From Candidatus Bathyarchaeota archaeon (GTDB taxonomy: Archaea > Thermoproteota > Bathyarchaeia > Bathyarchaeales > SOJC01): 64,000 nucleotides of DNA. The DNA lies in NCBI GenBank assembly GCA_026014805.1, contig JAOZHR010000029.1, positions 23,827 to 87,826 on the forward strand, written 5' to 3'. Below, piece after piece: positions 1-7,743 of the stretch. The translations under genes were made by a program, and so were the position numbers. The stretch's first letter is position 1. The number at the start of each line of letters is the position of its first letter. The notes under the pieces were generated by a model that saw only the letters and a program-made list of their open reading frames with translations, was not told where the DNA came from and ran no database searches.

Positions 1-95
1 AATGTGCATTGAAGTTGAAAATCCCACCCAAAGATGTGGAAAAAACATTGAAAGAACTTGATGCTAAAGGAAAAATAATTATCGGAACATGTTAA
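1..95 (+). CDS. C-terminal end of a winged-helix-like protein, possibly CdvB/ESCRT-III (partial)
   Basis: Open from the left edge to a TAA at 93-95; about 30 codons are visible. The tail reads IPPKDVEKTLKELDAKGKI, the pattern of the last helix and wing of a small winged-helix domain. Archaeal CdvB (ESCRT-III-like) proteins end in a winged-helix-like segment and are usually encoded just upstream of cdvC, and the next gene here is cdvC, overlapping or abutting this stop. The CdvB identity is therefore an inference from position and a short motif; any winged-helix regulator could end the same way. Confidence 0.45.
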   Translation, partial: CALKLKIPPKDVEKTLKELDAKGKIIIGTC

Positions 96-1258
96 AAATG
101 AGTGCTTCTCAAGAACTTGAAAAAGCAGCGACAAACTACGCGTCCGAAGCTGTTAGATTGGACAAACAAGGCTCAAGGGGAATGGCTATCACGATGTACC
201 AGAGAGCCATAGAAACACTACTAAGAATAGTACACTTGTATCCTGACTATGGCTTAAACAAAGTCTACATACAACGTGCAATGGCATATCAAGAAAGAGT
301 TAAAGTGCTACAAGGCGGAATGCCTCTAAGGCCAGATGTAGAGAAAAGACCTGCCGACGCTACAGAACCTCAAGAAGCTGGAAAAGCAAGCTACGACGAA
401 CTAATAATGCAGGAGAAACCTAACGTAAAATGGCAGGAAGTCGTAGGTCTGGAACCAGCGAAAAAAGCCATAAAAGAAGCAATTGTTTACCCAGTTCAGA
501 GACCAGATCTGTTCCCACTAGGATGGCCCCGAGGAATACTCCTTTTCGGACCACCAGGCTGCGGAAAGACTTTGCTGGCAGCCGCTGTCGCCACAGAAAT
601 TGACGGTAACTTCATATCTGTTGACGCAGCGTCAATAATGTCTAAGTGGCTAGGAGAAGGCGAGAGGAATGTGGCGCAACTTTTTACATCTGCGAGAAAG
701 TCTGCTAATAATGGGAAACCTGCTATCGTATTCATTGACGAACTAGATTCTCTATTGGGAAGACATTCTAGCGAAGTTGGCGGCGAAGTTCGTGTACGAA
801 ACCAGTTTCTTAAAGAAATGGATGGTGTTATTGATAAAGGTAAAAGCTTGCACGCATACGTAATAGGGGCTACGAATCGACCTTGGGATCTGGATTGGCC
901 TTTTATCAGAAGATTTCAGAAGAGAATCATAGTGCCGCTACCTGACCATCATTCAAGGTTGCAGATGTTTAAACTTTACACCAGTAATTTGAACCTGGAC
1001 CCAAGCATCAGTCTTCACGAATTGGCCAGACTTTCAGAAGGGTTTTCAGGAAGCGATATAAAAGATTGTTGTCAGTCAGCCTACTTGAGAGTCATCGGTG
1101 AATTCTTCGAGTCTGGGCGAGTAAATGATAAACAAGCTAAGCCTAGACCCGTAACTATGGACGACTTTCGACAAATACTTGAAGATCGGAAGCCAAGCGT
1201 TTCCCTTGACATGGTTGCATCCTACAACAAATGGTTTGACGCTTTTAAGGCACTCTAG
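89..1258 (+). CDS. cdvC: CdvC/Vps4-type AAA ATPase with MIT domain
   Basis: 389 aa. Residues 1-75 form a three-helix MIT domain, then a Pro/Glu-rich linker (about 78-108) and one AAA module: Walker A GPPGCGKT near 154-161, Walker B VFIDELD at 214-220, and a C-terminal lid with the LSEGFSGSDIK segment. In Cdv archaea this ATPase disassembles ESCRT-III-like CdvB filaments during division, and the MIT domain binds the CdvB tail. The start at 89 overlaps the upstream stop by 7 nt; a second ATG at 98 (third residue after the first Met) would leave a 2-nt gap and is equally plausible. Length and domain order match the family. The neighbour upstream may be its substrate. Confidence 0.88.
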   Translation: MLKMSASQELEKAATNYASEAVRLDKQGSRGMAITMYQRAIETLLRIVHLYPDYGLNKVYIQRAMAYQERVKVLQGGMPLRPDVEKRPADATEPQEAGKASYDELIMQEKPNVKWQEVVGLEPAKKAIKEAIVYPVQRPDLFPLGWPRGILLFGPPGCGKTLLAAAVATEIDGNFISVDAASIMSKWLGEGERNVAQLFTSARKSANNGKPAIVFIDELDSLLGRHSSEVGGEVRVRNQFLKEMDGVIDKGKSLHAYVIGATNRPWDLDWPFIRRFQKRIIVPLPDHHSRLQMFKLYTSNLNLDPSISLHELARLSEGFSGSDIKDCCQSAYLRVIGEFFESGRVNDKQAKPRPVTMDDFRQILEDRKPSVSLDMVASYNKWFDAFKAL

Positions 1259-1382
1259 TTTGAAAAAATGGCTTCGGGGAGGCATCGGAAAGATTTGAAG
1301 AAGTTTGCACCTTACTTATTTAACAGTAAGCGAAACCTCCTTTCTCCCTTCGGCAAATGTCTTCAGATCCCGGAAAAGCCTC

Positions 1383-1904
1383 TTAAAGCCTAATTTTTTT
1401 CTCAACAGCTTCTACAAGTTTTCTTGGTTCTTCAAGAATATCTACGACAGGTACGCCTAGACTTTTTGCTGCCAAAGCTGCAGAACCTGTAAATGCAATT
1501 ATTAGTTCAAAACGTTTTAACGCTTCTATAGCTTCGTAAAATGTTTTGACAGCTACTATTTTGAGCACTGTTGGTTCTTGTTCAACTAAACCTCCAAAAC
1601 CTTCAAGAATAACAAAATCAGTGCTGTTTTGGCAGTTTTTGACAATTTCTTTAAGGCTTAGTTTTGTAGTGTCACCTTTCTTAATGATACTCAGTTCTTT
1701 AGCAGCAACTATCATTATTGTTTTTGCACCTGCTTGTGCGTGCCGCCAAGAATCTTTCCCCTTAACATCTATTGTGAAGTCTGGTTGAGAAACATGCTTG
1801 ATAGTGGCAACACGATGCCCACGTCTTGTTAAGCCTTTGACTAGAACCTCGATCGTTGTTGTCTTGCCTGATTTTTTGCTTCCAATAACCGCAATTACAA
1901 TCAT
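1383..1904 (-). CDS. mobB: Molybdopterin-guanine dinucleotide biosynthesis protein MobB
   Basis: 173 aa. The N-terminal P-loop GSKKSGKTT follows the first beta strand and IKHVSQPDFTIDVKGKDSWR follows, the standard MobB pattern (conserved H and the DxxGKDSWRH-like stretch). MobB is a GTP-binding accessory factor for attaching a nucleotide to molybdopterin or tungstopterin. The window also holds moaA, moaB and moaC near 59-60 kb, so the cofactor is made. Formylmethanofuran dehydrogenase, expected with the two Ftr genes here, uses such a cofactor. It converges with cdvC and is separated from it by 124 nt. Confidence 0.87.
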   Translation of the reverse strand: MIVIAVIGSKKSGKTTTIEVLVKGLTRRGHRVATIKHVSQPDFTIDVKGKDSWRHAQAGAKTIMIVAAKELSIIKKGDTTKLSLKEIVKNCQNSTDFVILEGFGGLVEQEPTVLKIVAVKTFYEAIEALKRFELIIAFTGSAALAAKSLGVPVVDILEEPRKLVEAVEKKIRL

Positions 1905-1973
1905 GGGAGAACCAACGTTGTTGATGCACCTAAAAGAAACGGTTTCAATTAAAATATTCGCTCTTGAACGGCT

Positions 1974-2930
1974 TTACGGGCGATAACCATCCAGAAGGCT
2001 TACGGCTAAAACTGCAGATATAATATCAGCAGTTGTACCAGGGTTATATTGATTAGTTGACCCACGCAGCTTCTTATCGAAGCCAGAAAGCTTTTCTCTA
2101 CCAAGAGTTGTTGCTAAACCGCCCGAAATCAACACTTCATTTGCTTGTTCAGAAATTTCTTTCGCTCTCTCTAAGCCAACTTTTCGGGCGACAAGTGTAT
2201 CGGGAACTATTGAAAGTATTTTGAGGAAAGTTTGAACTATTGCAGTGTTTAGATTATTTGTTTCCTTGAGTTGCTGGGTGAAATATGGCAAGCCAGCTTC
2301 AAAGGTTAAGGGATAATTTTCTACCCATTCTCTTGATATAGAGTCGTAGGATGCTGAGATTCTGAAAATATCATGGAGAGTTATGTTCTCTTCTAGGATT
2401 CTTTCCTTTGAGTGGGGGTCGTTCACGTTGAGAGTTGGCGCTTTACCAACTAAACCGTTTGGATTGGCTATGTTTATTGCTTCGTAAACTGCTACTGCAT
2501 CTAATGACGTGGTTGATTCTACGACTAGTTTTATGTTTTTTCTCAGTCGGGAAATAGAAAGTTCGTCTCTTTCAGCCAACGTCATTCCGGCTGCTGCGGC
2601 GATTGGGAAAAGCAGAAGAACTGTGCCTAGCAACGTGTTGTTCCCATGTTGCCAAGCATTAATACTCACCACCGATTGCTTTATAATTTCTCCAATGCCC
2701 ATTTCGTTTAGGTCAATTTTTTCGTTGTAAATCATGATGCCCCGTTGCGCAGCTCGTGCAAAACTAGGTTCAACGGCTACGGCGGAAGCCAAAAAATGTT
2801 CATATCGCGTGCTTTTAAAATTTGCTGTTTTATTAACGTTCCCAGGCTTGTTTGCACTAACTTCTAAGAGGACAGCCAGTTGAAGACAGCTGGAAATGTA
2901 CTTTGTTGTTTTACAAATGTCTCGCTGCAA
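1974..2930 (-). CDS. CitG/MdcB-like triphosphoribosyl-dephospho-CoA synthase family protein
   Basis: 318 aa from a TTG at 2930; an ATG at 2996 adds 22 residues that do not look like the family and run toward the promoter of the divergent gene, so the shorter form is preferred. Family signatures are EVSANKPGNV near the start, FLASAVAVEPSF, and QHGNNTLLGTVLLL in the middle, as in COG1767 (CitG). Bacterial CitG makes the prosthetic-group precursor of citrate lyase; archaeal members lack citrate lyase partners and their substrate is unsettled. No citrate lyase genes are visible here. The start codon is uncertain because no clear SD was found. Confidence 0.7.
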   Translation of the reverse strand: MQRDICKTTKYISSCLQLAVLLEVSANKPGNVNKTANFKSTRYEHFLASAVAVEPSFARAAQRGIMIYNEKIDLNEMGIGEIIKQSVVSINAWQHGNNTLLGTVLLLFPIAAAAGMTLAERDELSISRLRKNIKLVVESTTSLDAVAVYEAINIANPNGLVGKAPTLNVNDPHSKERILEENITLHDIFRISASYDSISREWVENYPLTFEAGLPYFTQQLKETNNLNTAIVQTFLKILSIVPDTLVARKVGLERAKEISEQANEVLISGGLATTLGREKLSGFDKKLRGSTNQYNPGTTADIISAVLAVSLLDGYRP

Positions 2931-3024
2931 GGGACAGGCCTTTCTAAAACGTGGTGCAGAAGTTTTATTAACGTTGTGCAAAAATCTACAAAACAAGGTA
3001 ATGGTCTACACTGGGTTGTTTAGC

Positions 3025-3720
3025 ATGAGACTGTCAACTGTTAATATCGCTTTAATAGCCACTTTTGCGGCTTTGCAAGCTCTTCTCACAAGTTTTCCCT
3101 TTACAATCACAATAGGTGTTTCGGGTCAAATAACGCTTGGCATTGTAGGGGGTTCTCTTATCGGTATTTTGCTTGGCCCAATTATCGGCGGGTTAGCTGT
3201 GTCAATAGGGTCTCTTGTTGGCGTTTTTCTAAATCCTGCAGGTGCGATTTTCGGCATTTTCACAGTGATTCCTCCGTTTTTTGGGGCATTTGGAGCTGGT
3301 TGCATCAAAATCAAGAGAGGATACGTAGTTGGGGCAGTTATCCTTGCTTCACTTTTGGTGTTCTATGCACATCCCTTTGGCAGGGGAGCTTTCATGTACC
3401 CTTGGCTCCATATTGTCGCTATGATAGTTGCCTTCTCGCCCTTTGCATATCTGGCTGGATCAACTTTTAGTTCATCTAAATCTGCAAAGTTGATATTCGG
3501 TGTTGCGGTTGCTGCGTTCGTCGGTGTTTTAACTGATAATATAACGGGCAGTGCCTTAGCAATGTGGTATTTTTCGCCGATTTTAACACCAGAAATATGG
3601 CTTTCAGTAATGTTTGTTTATCCCGTGGAGAGAATGGTTGCCCTAATTCTGGTAACAATCATTACCACGCCAGTTTACCACAGCCTGAGAAAAGCTGGGT
3701 TTACTGATCTACTCGAATAG
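3025..3720 (+). CDS. ECF-type transporter S component-like membrane protein
   Basis: About 231 aa from the ATG at 3025 (MRLSTVNIAL); ATGs at 3001 and 2896 are in frame but the extra residues are not typical. Five or six hydrophobic helices are visible, with a Gly-rich loop GVSGQITLGIVGGSLIG near the N terminus and a VYPVERMVAL stretch near the end. The arrangement, small size and absence of a nucleotide-binding domain fit the substrate-binding S unit of energy-coupling-factor vitamin transporters. Substrate cannot be read from sequence. Divergent from the CitG-like gene with about 95 nt between starts. No EcfA/EcfT genes are in the window. Confidence 0.6.
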   Translation: MRLSTVNIALIATFAALQALLTSFPFTITIGVSGQITLGIVGGSLIGILLGPIIGGLAVSIGSLVGVFLNPAGAIFGIFTVIPPFFGAFGAGCIKIKRGYVVGAVILASLLVFYAHPFGRGAFMYPWLHIVAMIVAFSPFAYLAGSTFSSSKSAKLIFGVAVAAFVGVLTDNITGSALAMWYFSPILTPEIWLSVMFVYPVERMVALILVTIITTPVYHSLRKAGFTDLLE

Positions 3721-3850
3721 GGAATTTACTATGATCTTTACGGTTTCCTTTTGGAGAAGGTTCTGCAACAACTCGAAAACAGTTCTCAATTCCAAAGGGA
3801 ATCAAATATAGCTTTAATTGTTTTCAGTTATTTTCTAACGGAGAGTAGAA

Positions 3851-4864
3851 ATGAAAGCCCGAGAAGGTGACTTGCTTGAAACGCCAGACGGAATTGTCTT
3901 TGATGTTAAGGGGCTAATTCATCCTCCCGACAGAATTATTGCTTTTCCCCGTTTCGTTCCAGACCCTCATGGAAACCGCAAACGAGGAGACAGAATTTAC
4001 AGAAAAGTTTATGCTCTTTCCGAACGCTACGAGCTTCTCAAAGAACGGTTTCCTCAATATTTAGTCTCTGATCTTGTTTTTGGAGAACGCCTCAGTGAAG
4101 TCCCAACAGAAGACGTAAAATGTTATTATAATCCAGTTGATCGCCTACGGGAATTTCGTGATTGTAGCGAGTTGGATGAATTAGAAGCTGATGCTTTGTG
4201 CTTTGCTAAGCTTTTGCAGAACCACTCAGATATTCCTTGGAATAAATTGGGCATTTCCGGCTCTCTTCTAGTTCAGTTGCATACTCTCAAATCAGATATC
4301 GACCCAATAGTCTATGGAGAGAGAAGCTGCTTTAAAGTGTATGAAGCACTAAAATCAATGATGAAAGAAAAGAAAAGCCTAGTGAAAGCGTATACACAAG
4401 AAGAGCTAAGAAACCTCTATGGTTTCCGTTCAAAGGACACAGAAATGTCCTTTGACGATTTTGTCACGATAGAGTGCAGAAAGGTTTTGCAGGGCAAGTT
4501 TCTGCAACATGACTTTTACATACGATGTGTAAAGGATTGGAACGAAATAGAAGAACGCTATGGTGATGTTGTTTACAAAAGAGTCGGCTACGCAAAAATT
4601 AAAGCAACGATTTCAGATGATTCAGAAACCATATTTACCCCCTGTCGCTATTCAGTGGACCACGTACAACTGCTGAAAGGAACATGGGAAGAAGCAGTGT
4701 CAGAAATCGCGTCTTTTCGAGGAAGATTTTGCGAACAGGCAAGAGAAGGGGAAACTGTGATAGCTCAAGGAAAAGTTGAAAGAGTGCAAAAGAAAAATGG
4801 TGATACATTTTTTAGGCTTCTCCTGGGAGGCAAACCATCAGACTTCATGGTGCTAGAAAGGTGA
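3851..4864 (+). CDS. Predicted nucleotidyltransferase, COG1665-type (first of a tandem pair)
   Basis: 337 aa. The nucleotidyltransferase signature lies at about 134-156: ISGSLL, then SDIDPIVYG, i.e. the GS motif followed by a D-x-D pair as in pol-beta-fold enzymes. The flanking N-terminal region (HPPDRIIAFPRFVPDP) and a beta-rich C-terminal third (about 240-337) are shared with the next gene, so these are paralogues. Archaeal members are annotated only as predicted nucleotidyltransferases; no substrate is known to me. SD-like ACGGAGAG is 4-11 nt before the ATG. It overlaps the next gene by GTGA, so the two are translationally coupled. Confidence 0.72.
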   Translation: MKAREGDLLETPDGIVFDVKGLIHPPDRIIAFPRFVPDPHGNRKRGDRIYRKVYALSERYELLKERFPQYLVSDLVFGERLSEVPTEDVKCYYNPVDRLREFRDCSELDELEADALCFAKLLQNHSDIPWNKLGISGSLLVQLHTLKSDIDPIVYGERSCFKVYEALKSMMKEKKSLVKAYTQEELRNLYGFRSKDTEMSFDDFVTIECRKVLQGKFLQHDFYIRCVKDWNEIEERYGDVVYKRVGYAKIKATISDDSETIFTPCRYSVDHVQLLKGTWEEAVSEIASFRGRFCEQAREGETVIAQGKVERVQKKNGDTFFRLLLGGKPSDFMVLER

Positions 4865-5916
4865 TTCTAAAAGAACGGGGTCTCAGAGACCGCGATTTTA
4901 TAAGCACAAAAGAAGACCTCCTCTTCTGCGTTGTAGGCCCATACCATCCCGCTGACCGCGTGATTAGCTATTTGAAATACTTGCCCGACCCAGAGGGTAA
5001 ATGGCGGAAGGGAAAGGACCGGTTTAAACGCATAATGCGGGCATATACAATTCCAAGTTTGCTGGAAACTTTTGACTTTTTAAAAGTCTCCTACCCCAAA
5101 TACTTGTTTTTCTCTTCGGTCTATAACATTACGATGACTGCTGTTCCACGAGAATATATAACGAAACACTTCAAACCTGAAGAGAAGCTAGCAAGGCTTT
5201 TCAGAAAGTCGCGGCTTGACCCTTTGCAAACGAAAGTTGTTCGTTTTGTGTCTTTGCTATCTGAATTAAGCGGTATTTCAGTTGACGATTTTGGCGTCAC
5301 AGGCTCGATACTGTTGGGCATTCACAATCCAGTCTTTTCAGACATGGACATCACTATATATGGAGTGGAGAGTAGCTACACAGTGAAGGGCGCCTTAACT
5401 GGAGTATGCTCAACCGGGAACCTCGGTGTTGGGCGTTTTGAAGAAGAAAAACTCAGGAATTGGTATATAAACAAAACACGTAATCACCCAATCAGTTTAG
5501 CTGAAGCTGAACGAATCTACAAACGAAAATGGAACATTGGAGTATTTGAAGGAACTCTTTTCTCTGTACATCCCATGAAGCTGGAACAAGAACTTACGGA
5601 GGAGTATGGCGATAAAACATATCATCCCGTTAAAACAGTGACTATACAAGCAGTTGTTGCCGACAGCAAAGACAGCATATTCCTTCCAGCCGTTTATCGA
5701 GTTAGAGAGGTTGAGGTTAAAGAAGATGTTGAGGCGGATATTGAAGAAGTGGTTTCCTATGAGGGGCTTTATGACAGTCTCGCAGAGAAAGGTGAGGAAA
5801 TTGAAGTTAAGGGAAAACTTGAACACGTTATTGATAATCGAACTGGGAGGGAATATGACAGGGTTCTGGTGGGTTCGCCTGAAGGAAAAGGTGGAGAATA
5901 TATAAAACCGCTTTAG
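4861..5916 (+). CDS. Predicted nucleotidyltransferase, COG1665-type (second of a tandem pair)
   Basis: 351 aa, GTG start overlapping the previous stop (GTGA). It repeats the architecture of its neighbour: HPADRVISYLKYLPDPEG near 20-40, VTGSILLGIHNPVFSDMD near 146-163 carrying the GS...D-x-D nucleotidyltransferase motif, and a beta-rich C terminus. The two proteins are clearly homologous but diverged in the insert between strands. Both retain the catalytic acidic pair. The stop is followed directly by a decayed ABC-transporter fragment, so the 3' neighbour of this pair has been lost. Confidence 0.72.
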   Translation: MILKERGLRDRDFISTKEDLLFCVVGPYHPADRVISYLKYLPDPEGKWRKGKDRFKRIMRAYTIPSLLETFDFLKVSYPKYLFFSSVYNITMTAVPREYITKHFKPEEKLARLFRKSRLDPLQTKVVRFVSLLSELSGISVDDFGVTGSILLGIHNPVFSDMDITIYGVESSYTVKGALTGVCSTGNLGVGRFEEEKLRNWYINKTRNHPISLAEAERIYKRKWNIGVFEGTLFSVHPMKLEQELTEEYGDKTYHPVKTVTIQAVVADSKDSIFLPAVYRVREVEVKEDVEADIEEVVSYEGLYDSLAEKGEEIEVKGKLEHVIDNRTGREYDRVLVGSPEGKGGEYIKPL

Positions 5917-5932
5917 ACCTACTGCCGCATTG

Positions 5933-6102
5933 TTGCCAGGTAAAACCACTACAATTCGAATGCTCAGGGGCATAATCAAGCCTGATGAAGGTGCAGTTTC
6001 TATCCTTTCGAGTTGGACTTTATACTCCTTGTGGCATTTGCAGTCATCTTTCTGGTTGCAGCAATAAAAATCCACGAATGCACCATGCAGAAAAGGCTTT
6101 AG
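5933..6102 (+). pseudogene. Collapsed remnant of an ABC transporter (ATPase Walker A region joined to a permease C terminus)
   Basis: Reading from 5933, the frame gives LPGKTTTIRMLRGIIKPDEG, the Walker A and following strand of a DrrA/NatA-type ABC ATPase with the GPNGAG part reduced to PG. From 6007, in another frame, it gives FELDFILLVAFAVIFLVAA followed by a charged tail and stop at 6100-6102, which is how ABC-2 permeases end. The rest of both genes is absent, so two deletions appear to have fused the beginning of an ATPase to the end of its permease. It lies between the nucleotidyltransferase pair and ftr. No start codon or SD is present. Identification rests on two short but characteristic segments. 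Confidence 0.6.
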
Positions 6103-6112
6103 ATATGTCGCT

Positions 6113-7081
6113 CTAATCTAACTCAAGAACTTCTTTAAGGTAAGCGTGGTAAGGACCAAGCTTTCCGCCATAGTTTCCAGCAGAAATTCTAGCCACGTCG
6201 GGCACTCTCACAGCCGCTTTTATCCCTTCAGCCATCGCTTCTTTCACACAATCTAGGTTGAGACCATTGATGACGATTTCGTAAACACACTTGACATCTT
6301 TAGGTATCTGCGAGTCTGCCACTAGCTCTTTAAGTTTTGGACAGAAGGGATGGTTGGTGGACGCTTTAAGCTTGTATTTAGTCGAGCCTGCTTTGGAGCC
6401 TGACCTGCAGATGCCCCCTGGAAATGGCATTATCACGCCTTTAACGTTGCTACTAATAGCTTCTGCCGCCTTCTCTGCCGCTTGTAAACCAGCTGCGCCG
6501 CTCTGAGCCATGATTATGAAATTTCCTCCTGCAATTGCTTTTACAGCTCCAAACTTGTCTTCTACCATAAACTCGCCTTCCATAACTGGAATTCGCCAGA
6601 CTTTCCTATTCGCCAAAGTGTCTTTTTTTTGGAATCCGTCTCCGAAAAGGCGAAGGCTACGCCCCACCTTCAATCTTCTTTTCGCTTCTGGCAACGCGTC
6701 AAAAGCCGCAGCTGTAGGACAAGTCATTATACACTGTCCAATTCTAAGGATCATTTGAGCCTTCAAATCAAACCGTGTTCTATGATAAAGCTGAATCAAT
6801 ACACCTGCACGTCCATCTGGGGTGTCATGTCGTTTTACAGATCCTTCTATTCCAGCTTCTACTGGAGACATGATAATTGAAGAAGCAAAGCCAGTTGCCG
6901 TCTTAGCCGCTATGTTTGCCCATTTCTCGTTTTCTGCAGTAATTAAGACTCGCCCCACCCACATACCAAACATTTCGGCGAATGTGTTATGAACCTCTAC
7001 TGAATGTGTTGGGAAACGCAGAGTGTAGAAGTCTGGTTCCTTATCTGTTTTGACTAAGTATTGAGATAGTTCTTCAGTCAA
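6113..7081 (-). CDS. ftr: Formylmethanofuran--tetrahydromethanopterin formyltransferase, copy 1
   Basis: 322 aa from a TTG start at 7081. Ftr moves the formyl group from formylmethanofuran to tetrahydromethanopterin in the cytoplasm. Seen here: VEVHNTFAEMFGMW near 27-40, HDTPDGRAGVLIQ, PFPGGICRSGSK, the STNHPFCPKLK segment, and [20 protein letters not shown] at the end, all family hallmarks. It carries about 20 extra N-terminal residues compared with the copy at 21890. Its start overlaps the end of an integrase remnant by 8 nt, so its original promoter and leader may have been replaced by an integration or deletion event. Retention of all motifs suggests it is functional. Confidence 0.92.
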   Translation of the reverse strand: MTEELSQYLVKTDKEPDFYTLRFPTHSVEVHNTFAEMFGMWVGRVLITAENEKWANIAAKTATGFASSIIMSPVEAGIEGSVKRHDTPDGRAGVLIQLYHRTRFDLKAQMILRIGQCIMTCPTAAAFDALPEAKRRLKVGRSLRLFGDGFQKKDTLANRKVWRIPVMEGEFMVEDKFGAVKAIAGGNFIIMAQSGAAGLQAAEKAAEAISSNVKGVIMPFPGGICRSGSKAGSTKYKLKASTNHPFCPKLKELVADSQIPKDVKCVYEIVINGLNLDCVKEAMAEGIKAAVRVPDVARISAGNYGGKLGPYHAYLKEVLELD

Positions 7082-7475
7082 GTCCTATACACCTCTTTAC
7101 GTAGAGCCTAACTCCGTCAATCTCATCAAACGGTTCATATCCTAATTCCACGAGCTTTATAGCTTCTTCTTTTGAAGTCACTGCTTTAATAGTATATTGT
7201 TCAACCTCTTCCATGGCGTCACTGTTCTCGTAGACTGTCGTGCTTGTTATGCTTCGGTGGCCTAATTTCTTTTGGACGTAACGGATATCCCTTGTTTGCA
7301 GATAGAGTTTTGTCGCGAAGAAATGGGGGAAGGTATGAAGATGTATCTTGAGAAAGCTTTTATTCGCGGTTTTCATTGCGACGTGCTTTCTTGTCCATTG
7401 AAAGTTGTGTCTCATTCGTTTCTTGGCGTTCTCGCCAAACACGTAGTTGCTGTTTCTGGGTTGACGCATCAGCAT
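7074..7475 (-). pseudogene. C-terminal remnant of a tyrosine recombinase (integrase), catalytic Arg lost
   Basis: 133 codons. The second half of a phage-type integrase catalytic domain is clear: HTFPHFFATKLY, DIRYVQKKLGHRSI, and TTVYEN with the nucleophilic Tyr. The motif that should read H-x-x-R is HTFP: the Arg is a Pro (CCC; one base from CGC), which would kill strand cleavage. The core-binding domain and the first catalytic Arg are missing, and an in-frame stop lies directly before the first ATG. A 45-residue tail after the Tyr ends at the ftr start. This marks an old integration event. Confidence 0.78.
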
Positions 7476-7480
7476 TTAGA

Positions 7481-7622
7481 TGCGCGCGCATTGTAGTTTT
7501 TTACAATTACAAGGAATCTTATCATTTCCTTTATTTCTACACTTGTAAAAATTCGCGTCGTCGTCGAAAAAAAATTGGGGTTCGGAAGTTACTAGACTTC
7601 CGCTAAGATGCGCACAATGCGC
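7481..7622. repeat. GC-rich palindromes in the leader between integrase remnant and phosphofructokinase
   Basis: TGCGCGCGCA at 7481-7490 is a perfect palindrome. GCGCA-CAA-TGCGC at 7610-7622 is a perfect 5-bp inverted repeat. Both stand out in an AT-rich spacer. The same TGCGCGCA core occurs in other non-coding stretches of the window (9180, 11053, 50831). Role unknown; a regulator site or leftover of the mobile element are possible. Confidence 0.45.
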
Positions 7623-7743
7623 GTGCGCCTTAGCCAAAAACCTTGGTTCATCATAGAAAAGCCAACAAAGATAAGGTTAAATTTATTTGTGGTCAGTGTA
7701 CCGTTTGCTCTGAGATAAGTTTGGCGATTGCGAGGAGTGATTA

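Noticed and set aside
5497..6075. 192-codon minus-strand ORF
   Set aside because: Antisense to the nucleotidyltransferase and ABC remnant; Phe/Asn-rich as expected of a shadow frame.
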